From assembly GCA_026770575.1 (NCBI GenBank), contig MU657213.1, forward strand, positions 110,142 through 174,141: a stretch of DNA of 64,000 nucleotides. The letters run 5' to 3'. Source of the DNA: Pelagophyceae sp. CCMP2097. Lineage: Eukaryota > Sar > Pelagophyceae. Below are positions 1 to 11,865 of this stretch, one piece after another. The notes beneath the pieces are model-generated. The model was not told the origin of the DNA and made no database searches. It worked only from the letters and a program-made list of their open reading frames with translations. Positions within the stretch are counted from its first letter, which is position 1. Each line of letters starts with the position of its first letter. A program made the position numbers and the translations under genes.

Positions 1-1511
1 GGTCCATGTGCGGCCACCACTCTTCCTCGGCCCTTAAAGTGAGGACGAACTTGGCGCGCGGGTACTTGGTTGCCAGTCTGGCGTAAACGTCTGAGGACGA
101 CCATGGCGCGTCCCAAAAGACTCGAGCCGAGTCGGCGGCCTAAACGGCCATTTTTTTATTTCAAGTGCGTTTTTTCAAGTCACAAGGCGCACCTCCCAAA
201 CAGCAGAATCGTCGCCGCGGTCCGCGGCGTCCGCCGCGCGCAGCCGCAGCGCCACGCTGCAGCGCCTGCGTTGCACGCGCTCGGGGGCTGAGGATCAAAG
301 GGCGCAGGGTTCGATTCTCAACGAGTCGCAGGGTTCGATTCTCAACCGAGTCGACTCACGGTTCGATCTTCATCATGTCCAGCATCATCGCCACGTGCAC
401 CGCCCCGGTCCCAAAGGCCCCAACGAGGAAGACCTTGACCGAGGAATCGTGCTTGGCGGGCTTGTGCACGACGAGGCAGCCGGCGTCGCAACTGACGACT
501 TTTGAGATCTTGTTTCGGCAGAAAAATGAAGAAGCCATGTCGTGGTGCCGCAAGCCGTGCTTCGAGACCGCGACGCTTAGAGCCACCATCAAAGCCGGCT
601 GGTCGCGCGACGACGTGTAGCTCGGCCGCCGCCGCAGGAAGGTAAACGCCTCCAAGTAGAGATGCAGCATCTTCTCCGTGCGCGGCGAAGTCGAGAGGAG
701 GACGACGCAGGCCGAGTTGTGCTCCAGCTTCAAATGGTCCTCGAGCGCCAGGCCTGACTGGCCGTCGAACTTGTTCGTTAGGGCGATGTCGAAGCCGTAC
801 GGGCTGACGAGGCCCGCGAGTTTCGCGGCAAAGTCCTGCGGCGCACATACCGGGGCTTTTGAGAGGGAAAGGGACGCGCCTTATCACACGGCCGCGCGTC
901 GAAGTCGAGGAAGATGGTCGTCACAAAAGGCGAATGGAGCATAGCCGTCACCTTGACGAGCTTCGACCGCACCTTCACCGGAGCATCCATTTGTCTCCCG
1001 TCGTCGTAGAAGAGCACATCGTCGAAGAACGCTTGGAGCTGCCCCGCCTCGTCGGAGTCGAGCGAACCCCAAAGCGGCCTTTCAATGAACAGCGCGAAAC
1101 CGCACGGCCTCGAACCGCCGGCGTCCGCGATCCCGAGGTCGCGCTGCAGGTACCGCACCGTCGACAGCACCTCGCGCTGCACGAACTCGCGCGACCCCGC
1201 CGCGCTGTAGAGCACGCCGACGCCTGAGAGAGGCGGTCTGCGAAAGGAGGTCTGCGAAAGGCGCTCAGAGCGGTGTCCTCTGCGCGCTTCGCCGGACGCG
1301 CTCGGCGACCCCGGCCTGAGGACGAACCTCGTCGCTGGACCGGCGCCGCTGCGCGGGCCTTGTTGCCGGATTCGACTTGGAAATTCGTGAGGTGGGCGTA
1401 CGTCGCGTCCATGTGCTCATCCCACGAACTCTCAATAACCACGTCGAGCGCGGACATGACCGCGCCAGAGGCCGCCGCCGCGGAAAATGCCGCGAGACAC
1501 GCCCGCCGCAT
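1..1511 (-). CDS. Glycosyltransferase-like / sulfotransferase-like fusion protein (3' end cut by window)
   Basis: The start ATG at 1511 opens a secretory leader (MRRACLAAFSAAAASGA). The next exon (from 1223) carries VTTIFLDFDARPC, a DxD-type sugar-nucleotide motif in a nucleotide-diphospho-sugar transferase-like domain. The exon ending at 360 finishes with KVFLVGAFGTGAVHVA, which looks like the P-loop that opens sulfotransferase domains. Two further exons, 287-193 and 90-1, join in phase; the last reads YPRAKFVLTLR, a strand-turn motif typical of the same sulfotransferase family. The phases 2, 1 and 0 close exactly at these borders (donors at 359 and 192, acceptors at 288 and 91). The intron between the DxD exon and the next one fits only a GC-AG border. 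A Golgi-lumen role in making or sulfating glycans is inferred. The domain match is good by motif; the fusion is inferred from continuous phase. Confidence 0.6.
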
Positions 1512-1864
1512 CGCGCCGGCCGCAGCCGCACGGCCGCACGAGATCGGCCGATTTTTTTTTTCGTTCGAAAGTCGCTGAATTCAAGTTGGATATCGATTTT
1601 TTTATAATTAGATGGTCGAAAAGGCCCCCCCCCCAATCATGCTCATGCTCGTCCTGTACACGGGTCGTACATGTGAATATACTCCCCCCCCACGCTCCGT
1701 CCAGGCCCTCGTCACGCGGATGTGTCTTGTTTAATTCGCGGCGGCTGCGTGTGAAGCTCGCAAGTGCGCCGCGGGCATGTCTAAGATGGTGAGGCCGCAG
1801 GGGCCGAACGAGCGCGTCGCGCGGGGGCCGGCGTCGTCCGACACGTTGCCGGCGTGCCTCGCGG
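1512..1864. other. Spacer upstream of the fusion gene
   Basis: No coding signal. It lies between the start at 1511 and the stop of LCB1 at 1865, both minus, so it holds the promoter of the former and the 3' flank of the latter. It contains runs of 8 to 9 C at about 1627 and 1684 and an AT-rich stretch near 1595-1612. I see no TATA box that I would trust. Confidence 0.5.
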
Positions 1865-4161
1865 CTAGGCGGCGCAGGCGGCGACGGCGGTGGCGAGGCC
1901 GCGGAGCTGCGCCTCGGAGTGGCGCACGGACGTGGCGACGCGGATCACCAAGGCACTTTTCCGCCTATGACGACGGTACGACGACGGTACGGCCGACGAA
2001 CGTACGGCGGAAGCATGCGTCACTTGACCACGAGTCGCGTCGTCCCCGGTGTCGATCGAAACTCTGCTCCGGCTCTGTCGCCGCTCGGTCCTTGCTGACG
2101 GTTTGGGTTTTCCAACGACGCAGTTCCCAAAGACGCCGTTCCGAGCATGTCCTTGATAGCGGGCTCGTAGTGCACCGCCGCGTCGCGGAACGACGTGTCG
2201 TGCTTCGCGACCTGCGCGACAAACGGTATCAGGCCAGCCGCGGGCAACCGCCATCGAGGACGACGACGCGACGGCAGCGGGGGCTTTGCGCGGTCTCTCC
2301 GCCCGGGACGCGGCCTGCCGCACGGCGACGGCGTAGCCCTTGCCCGCGATGGCGTCGACGATGTCCTCTAAGGCCTTGATGTCGCGCGCCGCGTCGCCGC
2401 TCGGCTCGGCGAGTTCGAGGTGCGTGAACGGCACAGCAGCCTCGCACAGCGGCGAGGCGACGCGGAGGCGCGTGCCCTGGAGCTGCGCCGCGAGGAGCGA
2501 GCGCAGGAGCTTTGAGTTGAAGGAGAGCTTAGGGAGCATGGTCGACGAGTCCGCGCGCAAGAGGTCCAGCGCCGCCAGCGCCGCCGTCGAGACAAAGGGC
2601 GGGGCCGCCGCGGAGAAGCAGTAGCCCGCGCCCGAGAGCCGCTGGTGGTCCACGACTTCAAAGGCCCCCACGCAGAGGCCGCCGACCTAAAGAGCGGCAG
2701 TCGGACGCCGACGCCTCGCAACACTCGCCCAAAAAAGGCGGCACCGAGCCGAGGGCGGGCCCGAGGTCGACCATGGTGATCTCGACCTTTGGCTGCTTGG
2801 GGTCGTCGCCAAAGGTGTGCTCGCGCAGGCCTTTTCCCGTTTTGCCCAGGACTCCGAACGAGAGCGACTCGTCCAAAAGCAGGCGGTACCCGTACTCGTC
2901 CTTGAGCCGCGCCACCGCCGCGAGAGGGCAGACGTCGCCGACCTACGCCAGCCGCGGATGCCCCACGCAAAGTGTTGGACAGTCGCTTTTGGACGCACGT
3001 CGCGGGAGATGGCCTCGGTAATAATAAAGCGCCGCTGCGCCGACCGCGGCCGTCGCTTCGCCTGGTCGTCCGCGTCCACCGCCTTCAGCACGCGCTCCAG
3101 GTCCGCCACGTCGTTGTGCGCAAACGCCTACGTCCGGAGTCTTCGTCAACGTCTACCAGCACGTGACAACTCACGATGACGTTTGCGCGCGAGAGGACGC
3201 AGCCCGTGCGCAGGGGCTCGCACAGCGCATCGTCGACGACGAGAAGGTCGCCGCGCTTTGCAAAGGCTGCGACGGTGCTCGTGCAGCACGACGCGGAATC
3301 GGAAAAGGCGATGGCCGCCTCCGCGCCGCAGTAGTCCGCGATCGCCGCCTCCAACTCCAAGTGGACATCAAAGGAACCGTAAAACCCGCGCGGGCCGCAC
3401 GACCCGCAGCCGTACTTGCGCAGCGTCGCCGCCGAAGCCTCGCGTAAAGCGGCGCTGCACCCCATGGCCAAAAAGTCAAACGACGCGTTGTTCAGCAGCC
3501 GCGGGCCGGCGCCGACGAGCGCGCTGTTGAGCGCGCCGCCGAGCGCCGCGCCACCGCCGAGCGCGTCGCTGAGGAGCTTTTGGCCTTTGCCGCCAAGCAG
3601 AGCGTCCATCGCGCCCGCCGTCGCACCGAGCGCACTCGCCGCGCCGCCGAGCGCGCCGCCGCGGCTCGCGAGACGCACGTAGCCTACGGGCGGCGTGGGG
3701 CGCGAGTTTCGAGGAGTGCACTACGCACCGTCCGCGGTAAACTCTTCCACAACCCTTGCCTTCGAGTCGAGCATTTCGACCGCGGCCGAGGGCTTTGGCA
3801 CCAAGGGCTCAGGCTTCCAGTCGCGGACGAGGGTGTCGATCTCGCGCGCGGTGAGCTTGGAGTCATCTTCGAGGCTCATCTTTTTGTTCCTCCGGCCGTT
3901 CAACAAAACAAAGACCAAAAAGCAGACGAGCACCGTCTCAATCGCGACGTGCTCCGGGGCCTCGCGCAGCAACTTGCGCCACCACGTGGCGTAGAAACTC
4001 GCGCCGAGGCGGCAGGCCCCGGAGAAGTCGCGGGCGACAAGAAGCTCGCCCAGCAACCCCCAGTTAGACACCAGCGCCTCCTCGACCTTCTGCGCCCAGG
4101 GCAGCGCCGACGCTGCGCGCGCGACCGCGACCATGGCCAGCGACCGAACCGCGCACCGCAT
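1865..4161 (-). CDS. LCB1: Serine palmitoyltransferase subunit 1 (LCB1/SPTLC1)
   Basis: Subunit of the ER enzyme that condenses serine with palmitoyl-CoA, the first step of sphingolipid synthesis. Exon 1 (from 4161) has a membrane segment (VLVCFLVFVLL) followed by REIDTLVRDWKPEPLVPKP, which matches the conserved EEWQPEPLVP stretch of LCB1. Later exons read KYGCGSCGPRGFYGSFDVHL, FIITEAI, LLLDESLSFGVLGKTG and VDHQRLSGAGYCFSAAAPP, all in the SPTLC1 order. The PLP-binding lysine of the catalytic subunit is absent, as expected for subunit 1. The last exon ends RVATSVRHSEAQLRGLA and stops at 1865. About five introns; the last one (about 1960-2290) contains a short repeat that recurs near 37.7 kb. 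No LCB2 gene is in this window. Confidence 0.93.
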
Positions 4162-4417
4162 CGCGATCGCAAACGGTGGCAGAGTCAGCCGGGATCGCCG
4201 TGTCGCTGAATTTTGAGCCGAAGAAAGCGCTCATTTCGACGGGACAACGGAGGCGGCTACGAACTTCCCCAAAAGGGCCCGTCTCATTGGAGTGCATGAC
4301 ACAAGAAGACGAACCCAGTTCGGTAAAAAAGTTTAAATCCGCAGTTAAGTCCACGGTCGAGGCTTGCATTGGGGTTGACAGGCGTTGTTTAGTAAGTTAG
4401 CGGGCGCGCGCGTTCGC
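4162..4417. promoter_or_regulatory. Spacer between LCB1 start and ubiquitin-eS31 stop
   Basis: A 256-bp gap between two minus-strand genes. It must contain the LCB1 promoter and the 3' UTR of the ubiquitin fusion. I recognise no specific motif. Confidence 0.3.
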
Positions 4418-5063
<646 letters not shown>

Positions 5064-5189
5064 CTAACAACACGGGCCCACGGAGAGCCTGCGCGACTTT
5101 GCTGGAGGACGGCGGAGTGCTTTTTGGCGGCGATATCGAGCAAAAATCGCTCAACGGTCGGAGACTGCTCAACGGACACCGATGACCTT

Positions 5190-5261
5190 GCACGAGGCCT
5201 TGATGATCGCAGACTTGGTTCGACGCGCGCGCGCGCGGCTGGGGTCATCAAGGCCTCGTGC
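5190..5261. repeat. Perfect 17-bp inverted repeat (hairpin)
   Basis: GCACGAGGCCTTGATGA at 5190-5206 is repeated as its exact reverse complement at 5245-5261, with a 38-nt GC-alternating loop. It lies just upstream of the ubiquitin-eS31 start and downstream of the next gene's stop, both on the minus strand. It could be a transcript-end hairpin or a small terminal-repeat element. Confidence 0.75.
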
Positions 5262-5398
5262 GCGATGGATCATGCCATGGGCGCGCTGGCCGCCTGGAAA
5301 GGAGCCTTTGGAAGAGATTTGTTCATTATTTATCGGCACATTTGTGCCGCGGTGCCTCGGCAGTGTCGGCACCATCGTGACGGTCGCTCTGACGATCG

Positions 5399-6829
5399 TC
5401 ATCTGCACTTGCCGGTCTGCTCGCAGCGGTCCCTGGCGACGGAGCACTTTGTGAACGGGGCGGTGCAGTTTGGCGCGAGCAGCTTTGCCCGTGCGCGCAG
5501 CGCCTCGTCTGTGGGCGCCGTCGCGGGCCAGAGGGTGCCGCAGGGCCAGCCGCGCAAAGACTTCGTCGTGGCCAGCTCGCCGGCCAGCGCGATTTGCAGC
5601 GCCTAACGCAGAAGGCGTCTTCGGGACACATGACGGGAAGCATCCAGGTGTCTTCGGACACGGGAAGCCTCAGAGGTGTCTCCGAGGAAGCCTCAGAGGC
5701 GTCTCCGGACGAAGCCCGAGGAGCCACGCGCCTCCATGTCGTCAGGCGGCGCCACGTTCAGCAGCGCGTCGAGCGCGGCTTGGACCTACGACAATGGCTT
5801 GCGGACGGAGCCCCCGCGCTTTGCGGTGGCGCACCGGGGCGAACGCGACCATGGCCGCGTCGAGCGACTCGTGCGTCGCCTTGATGCCGACAAACGTGAG
5901 CAGCCGCTCGACGGCGAGGCGCGGGCTGTGCCGGAACCTAAACACGGGCTCTGGCGGAATCTGGCACGGTTTTTGCGTTTGTCGGACGCCGCTTGGGACT
6001 CGACGGCCGGGTGGACGGTGAGGAGCGCTGTGTGCGCCGCAACGTGCGAGATGCGGCAGTGCCACCGCACCTGCGGCCTCGCGATTCCATGCGGTTTTCG
6101 ACGCGTGGGGTCTCACGAGTTGCAGCAAAGTGTCGCTGCGGTGCTCCTCGACTGCTGCCACGCTCGGCACGAGCGGCAAAACGATTCGGACGATGCGCGT
6201 CCAGCCGTGGTTCTTCCCGTAGCCGTAAGCGGGTGCGTGGGACGTTGGCACGAGCTCGACCTCGAACGCGCGCGCCTTGAGCTGACAATCCGCGACAAAC
6301 GCCCACAGAGCCTCGCCAAACACCCCGGGCGGCGCGAGCCTGCGCCACGGTCGTTCTGCGCGCGGCATCCTCGACGGGCAAAAGGCGCGCGGTCGACTGG
6401 CATCCGGCGGGACGCGGCTCGGGGCAGTGCGACGCGTGCTTTGTGTTTGGCCCCCGCCGGCATCGCGGTGAGGCACTCGGCGCCGAGGCAGGACCGGAGC
6501 GTCGCCGTGAACGCCGCCTCGGACTCGAGTGCGAGGGAGCCGCCGGCGACTCGAGGCGCCGCGGGCGCCGCAAGCGCCGCCGCGGCCGAGGCCAGCGGCG
6601 CGGCCACCGCGAGCGGCGGCGCGACGACGGCTTGCACGGCAGTGGCCGGCGCCGCTTCAAAGATTGCCGGGGCGTCGCCCGCCGGCCCTCGGTCGCAGGG
6701 CACGGCCGTGGCGGCGCCGTGCGGCAGGTTGATGCAAAAGTGCCCGACGACCATGCCCGCGGCGAACATGGCGAGCAGCTTGAAGAGCGCGGACTTGTCG
6801 CGGTGCTTCATCGAAGCCGAGAGGTCCAT
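5399..6829 (-). CDS. Type II membrane protein, possibly sulfotransferase-like
   Basis: The start at 6829 gives a short cytosolic head (MDLSASMKHRDKSALFK), one membrane helix (LLAMFAAGMVVGHFCI) and an Ala/Pro-rich stem, the layout of a Golgi enzyme. Later exons read YGYGKNHGWTRIVRIVLP and RWHCRISHVAAHTALLTVH. Another reads SPRLAVERLLTFVGI, which resembles the tail of sulfotransferases (a helix before the final Gly-Leu/Ile). The last exon (5399 to about 5600) reads LRGWPCGTLWP and ends with several Cys, suggesting disulfides in the lumen. The intron before it (about 5607-5800) holds a tandem duplication of a 21-bp unit. I do not recognise the family with certainty. It diverges from the FKBP gene 107 bp away. 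Confidence 0.55.
5658..5710. repeat. Two-copy tandem repeat inside an intron
   Basis: The unit GAAGCCTCAGAGGTGTCTCCG is followed directly by a near-identical copy (one T/C difference). It lies within the intron of the type II membrane protein gene. It belongs to a pattern seen in many introns of this window. Confidence 0.7.
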
Positions 6830-6935
6830 CGGCGGCCCGGGCCACCGATGTCGTCGGGATGTCGACGACTCGGACTCAGGGCCGAAGGAGCCAAGTGTCG
6901 CCGAAACGCTCTTTCGTAAACACGCATTCAGCGAC
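6830..6935. promoter_or_regulatory. Divergent promoter
   Basis: This 106-bp spacer separates the minus-strand start at 6829 from the plus-strand start at 6936, so it must serve both genes or overlap their 5' UTRs. No TATA motif is visible. Confidence 0.5.
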
Positions 6936-8728
6936 ATGCGTCTCTGGGCGGCGGCGCTGGCGCTGCGGCTCTTGCAGCAGCCCGCGTCCCCGTTCGCGGG
7001 GCCGCGGCCAGCGCCGGGCCATCGACGACGCGTCGTCAATACCGCTATCGCGAAAGCGGCGGGCGAGAAGAAGGCAACTCCCAAGGCGCCGAGCGCCAGC
7101 AAGGCAACTTCCAAGGCGACTCCCAAGGCTCACAAGGCGACTCTCGAGGCGACTCCCAAGGCGACTCCCAAGGCTCCCAAGGCGACGGCTCTCAAGGCGG
7201 CTCCCAAGACTCCCAAGGCGACTCCCAAGGCGACTGCCGAGGCAACTTCCGAGACTCTCAAGGCGACTCTCAAGTCGACTGCCAAGACTCCCAAGGCGAC
7301 TGCCAAGGCTCCCACGGCGCTTCCCACGGCGACTGCCAAGGCTCCCAAGGCTCCCAAGGCGCCTCCCGAGGCGCCTCCCGAGGCGCCGAGTTCGAAGACG
7401 ACGCAGTTCGCGCCGCCCGCGGACTGGACGGACTTGAGCGGAGATGGTGGTTGCGTCAAGCGCGTCCTCTGCGACGGCGCCGCCGGCGGCTTGAAGCCGC
7501 GCGACGGCGCCATCTGCCAGGTCAAGTGGACGGTGCGTCCTCCCTTTTGGCGCGACGGCGGCGCAATGCGGCGTAGGCGTGGCTCGCGCGGAGGACGGCC
7601 GGCTGGTGGACGCGCGGCGACCGAGTGGGTATCATGTGCGTCACCGGGTGCCGGTCCCGGTCGCCTGAATCATCGAAACAGGCAGCCCAACGCGACGATG
7701 GAGTTCACGCTCGGCGGCGGGTCCGGCGAGGCGACGAAGAGCTGGGACCTCGCAGTCGAGACGATGGTGCCGGGCGAACGGTGCGTTCGCTCGTCGACTG
7801 CCGAGACCGTGGCCGCTTCAACGCCGGCCCCTGCAGGTGCGAGATCGTGGCGTCGGCGGAGTACGCCTTTGGCAAGGCTGGTTATGAGCCGCACATCCCG
7901 CCGGGCGCGCGCATGGTCTTCGAGCTCGAGCTTTTGGACTGGGAGGACTGGGCGCGGGGCCGCGAGCTCGTCATCGGCCTCGACAAGGTCGACGACGAGG
8001 CGTGCGTGCCGCCCTCTCCGGATCTTGGGGAGAGATGTTGGTCGAATAGAGTGGCTGGTCGACTCGACTCGGTATAGGTTCTCCACGGACACTTTGCGAG
8101 ACGAAATTTTGAACAAACGCGACCGCGGCGAGCGCACTTTGATGGACGACGACCTCGACGAGCGCGACGCGGCGGCCAAGGCGCAGCTCAAGGACTCGGC
8201 TGAAAAAAAGGCGCTGAAAGACGCCACGCTGCCGCCCACGCCGCCGGCGCCGGCCGCCGAGCTGCGCGGCAAAGGCGACGGCTACTCCTGGCAAGAGTCG
8301 CAGACGCACGTCGACGTCACCTTCCACGTCGGCGAGGTCGACGAAGACATGCGAGCGCGCGACGTGAGGCGAAGCGCCCATTGGAAGGCGCTCGAGGCGT
8401 GTCGTAGGTCGAGATTAAATTCCGGGCAAACCGACTCGAGGTGACGTGGCACAAGGCGAAGGTCTTCGACGGCGCGCTCCACGGTGCGTGTTTTCCTCAA
8501 AGGCATGCGTTTGACTTTGGTTTAGACTTTGGTTTAGGCGAGATTGTCCCGGCCGACTCGACCTGGGCCGTTTCAGAGGACGCCCGCGGCCTGGAGATTT
8601 GCCTCGAGAAACGGCCGCCCTTCGACCGCGCGCCGTCGATGGAAGACGTCTGGGGCGCCGTCTTCGCGGACGGGGCGCCGGTGATGCTCCGGCCGCCGAA
8701 GATTGTACGCCTGTACGACTCGGACTAA
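6936..8728 (+). CDS. Plastid-type FKBP peptidyl-prolyl isomerase with C-terminal CS domain
   Basis: The start gives a signal peptide (MRLWAAALALRLLQ) and then ASPFAGP, close to the ASAFAP-type cleavage motif of complex plastids. A long Lys/Ala/Thr/Pro tract of repeated KATPK units follows, about 100 residues. The FKBP domain begins at WTDLSGDGGCVKRVL and continues with MEFTLGG, KSWDLAVETM, YAFGKAGYEPHIPPGA and FELELLDWEDW, in family order. After a charged helix comes a CS (p23/NudC-like) domain: YSWQESQTHVDVTFHVG, then EIKFRANRLEV and STWAVSEDARGLEICLEK. Several small introns; the first donor is at 7533. The stop is at 8726. Role inferred: a plastid foldase/co-chaperone. Confidence 0.75.
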
Positions 8729-8911
8729 GCACTTGAGCCCCTGCCGTACCCCTGCACGAATCGGAGCACTGCGGCCCCTGTGTGAGCATCTCGGGCGCCT
8801 CCCGCGCCCTTTGCGCGCACCCCAGGCGTGGGTGACAGACAAAAGGCCCCCCGCTCTCCAAAAGAAGGTTCGATTCGAGCGATCGCTTTCGGGGTCGGCT
8901 CATTCGGAGCC

Positions 8912-10706
8912 ATGCAGGCTCTGTCCATCGCCGAGGCGGCGGAGCTCGTCGATTCGCGCGGAGACGAGTACGTCGACGAGCCGGACAAGGACGATCCGGC
9001 CTACGACCCAGAGGCGCCGTCGTCTTGTTCTTTCATAGACAACGTTAGCGTCATCCCCGGCTCTTTATGCGTCGTCTGCGGCGGGTCTGGCACCACGCGG
9101 CTGATGATGACGAAAGTGCCCTACTTCCGCGAGCTTTTGCTGAGCTCGTTCGCTTGTGACGACTGCCCGGAGCGCAACACGGAAGTCCAATTCGGCGGCG
9201 AGATCCAGGAAAAGGGCGTCGTCTGCTCCGTCCAGTGCACCAACATGCGTGCGTCGGACTGTACCGAAGCGTGCGGAACCCACTTGTCTAGGTGATTTAA
9301 ACCGCCAGATCATCAAGTCGGACACGGCGCGCGTCTTCGTGCCGTGCTTGGAGCTGGAGATTCCGCCAAAGACGCAGCGCGGCATCGCGTCGACGATTGA
9401 GGGCGTCTTGAGGCGGTGCTCTAAAGAATTGGCCGCGATGCAAGTCGAAAGGTTGGCCTTTGACGTGGAGGGCGGCTTAGCGGTGGCGAAAATCATTTCA
9501 AAGTTGGACGAGCTCGCAGACGGCGACGCGTTCCCCTTTGAGGTCCGCGTCGAAGACCCCGCTGGCAATTCGTTCATCGAGCCTTTGATGGACGGGGTTT
9601 CTGATAAGGAGGACCCGAAGCTGACGACCAAGGCGTACGTGCGCACGGACGACGACGACATCGCCTGCGGCCTCCGGCCGGGCGGCCAGGCGGGCACCGA
9701 CGGCCGGCCCGACGACTCTTCGTTGTTGAAGAAGCCGACTTCGAAGAGAATCGACGGCGTTGAGGCTCTTTTGTCCAACACGGACCCCATGGACCGAGAA
9801 GTCATGACTTTCTCCGTCGAGTGCCCGCACTGCCGCGCGGCGGGCGACGAGCAGATGTGCGTGGCGCAGATCCCGTTCTTCAAGGAGTGCGTGATCATGT
9901 CGTTCCACTGCGCGGCTTGCGGGTATCGAAATGCCGAGATCAAGGGCGGCGGCGCCGTCCCCAGACTCGGCTGCCGCGCCTCGCTGACGTGCGTCGACGA
10001 GCGCGACCTGTCGAGGGACCTTTTAAAGTCGGACACGGCTTTTATCGAGATTCCGGAGCTCGACTTGCAAGTGCAGCAAGGTTCGCTGGGAGGCATCTAC
10101 ACGACTGTTGAAGGTTGTCTGCGCAAGGTGCGCACGCAGTTGGCCGAGACGAACCCGTTCAGCGTCGGCGACTCTTCTTCGACGGTGCAGCGCGACCGGT
10201 TTACGACATTCCTGGAGAAGTTTGATGAGATCATTCAAGGCCGCTTCTTCCCCTTCACGATCATCCTCAGCGACCCTTTGGCAAACTCCTTCGTCGGCCC
10301 GCGGCGCGATGCGTTGGGCGCGGCCTACGCCGAAGCGGGGCCCGTCGACGTGCCCATGCTGCCCGACGTCCTCCCCCCGGACGCGCAGCTCGTCGTGGAG
10401 GATTACGCGCGCACCTGGGACGAGGACGAGGAGCTGGGCTTGAACGACATCGACACGGGCGACGACGCCGGCAAGGGTTTGGGGAGCATCGCCGAGTGCG
10501 ACGACGGCGACGACGACGACGCGCCGGTGGTGGATGACGTCGAGCGCACGGCGAGCCAGCTCGCCGAGCACGTCGCTCGGCAGAAGAGAATGGACTTTGA
10601 CGAGACGCACCAGAACCCAAAGCCCAACTTCCACCAGGTCGACCACCCAAACGCAAACTTTGCCAGAGGCTGCGACGACGCCCTGCCACCGCCGCCAAAC
10701 GCGTAA
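8912..10706 (+). CDS. ZPR1: ZPR1 zinc-finger protein
   Basis: It has two copies of the ZPR1 module, each a four-Cys zinc finger followed by a beta domain. Finger 1 is CVVCGGSGTTRLMMTKVPYF ... CDDC and finger 2 is CPHCRAAGDEQMCVAQIPFF ... CAACG. Each is followed by the paired features SDTA and a TTVEG/STIEG stretch. In other eukaryotes ZPR1 assists eEF1A folding and relays growth signals to the nucleolus. One small intron (about 9249-9291) follows the first finger. The C-terminal tail is acidic. Length (about 580 residues) is slightly above the usual. The start at 8912 is the first ATG before the conserved region. Confidence 0.93.
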
Positions 10707-10838
10707 AGGAATAACCCTCCGAGTGGGGCCTCAAGGGCCGGGGGGCGCAAGACAGGGGTCTCGAGGCGCCGTGAGGGCGAGCGGATACGCCACAGAGTGT
10801 TTTACAGTGCGCTGCGTCAAGTCGAGGAGTTTACAGTT

Positions 10839-11591
10839 TTACAGTGCGGCGGTCATCCTCCGCGCCTCTGCTTGGAGGGCCTTGACTTCCCTCTTCGCTT
10901 TCGCCATCAACGCCTTTGGCGAGTTCAGCGCCGGGTTGCCCGAGCCGCCGGCGAAGATGCTGGCGTAGGCCATGGAGTCCGCGCGGCCGAGAGCGAGAAG
11001 GAACTCCTCGAGGGCATCCTACGCACAGCGTCTCAGGCATCGTTCCACCGACAAGACGAGGCGTCGTCCCAGAGCCCTTGCCGGATCCTCCCGGTCGACG
11101 CTGGTGCGCGCCCCGAACTGTTCTGGGTCGGCTGCCTCGGGGAGGAGCTTGCGAGCCGCCTTCTCGATCTGGAAAAGAGGCGAAGTCGACCCGACCGTCC
11201 CGAGCACGCGCCGCACGGCGTCGCCGCCGCCGGCGAGCGTGTCGAAGTCCGCCGCCGCCCTGCGCGGGAAGCGTCCGGAGAGTCGAAAGGGAGACGTCCG
11301 CGAGAGTCGACACAGAGGACTTTCACGCGGCCGCCGCACGCAGCTTCAAGGGGACGCCGGTGAGTGCAGCAAGTCGACCTGCTCCACCGCCGCGTCCCAT
11401 TGCTCGCGGCCGCCCAATGCGGCGCGGCTCGGAGGCGGCGCGAGCGCCGCCGTCGCAAGGCAGCCCGCGGTCAGCACCTGCCTTCGACCCAACGGCGCGC
11501 TGCGGCGCTCCAACGGCGCGCCGCGCAGCTCCGGCGCCAGCGCGCTCGACGACCCGGCTAGCACCACCGCGATAACCACCGCCAGCGACAT
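10839..11591 (-). CDS. Putative thylakoid-lumen protein with twin-arginine leader
   Basis: The N-terminus has two targeting parts: a signal peptide (MSLAVVIAVVLAGSSSALA), then a transit-like stretch ending GRRQVLTAGCLATAALAPP. The latter is a twin-Arg plus hydrophobic run ending at SRAALGG, typical of lumenal cargo. The mature part is small and helical: FQIEKAARKLLPEAADP, then in the last exon EEFLLALGRADSMAYASIF and a Lys-rich helix. The stop is at 10839. It resembles the small PsbQ-like/lumenal helical proteins of algae, but I cannot name it. Middle exon borders are not settled. Confidence 0.6.
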
Positions 11592-11865
11592 TGCCGAGCA
11601 ACGCGTCGCGTCGGCTGCTGCACTGACTGAGTGCGATCTTTGTGCAGGGTCTGGGTAAAAGGGGGTATTTTACCTCCGCCGTGCGCAAAGACCACGGGGA
11701 GCGGCCACCGCCCCCTCCGCACTTTAGCCGCCGCCGCGTCCATCTCCCATCGCACGCTTGCTTCATCAGTTGCTGATTACGGTATGAATTGGGCGGACCG
11801 AGCCGCTGAAACCCGCGTCGTTGGACCGCGGCCGCTCTCGGCGCGGCCGTACGACGTGCGGCGCG

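Noticed and set aside
303..346. GGTTCGATTCT twice, resembling Pol III B boxes or tRNA T-arms
   Set aside because: It lies in an intron tandem repeat with no A box, no acceptor stem and no room for a tRNA fold.
1620..1695. C-runs as a G-quadruplex promoter element
   Set aside because: Only two separate runs are present; four closely spaced runs would be needed.
5676..6930. A very long plus-strand open frame running into the FKBP-CS gene
   Set aside because: Before 6936 it is the antisense of well-supported minus-strand exons (5399-6829), has no motif, and is explained by high GC content. The gene starts at 6936.
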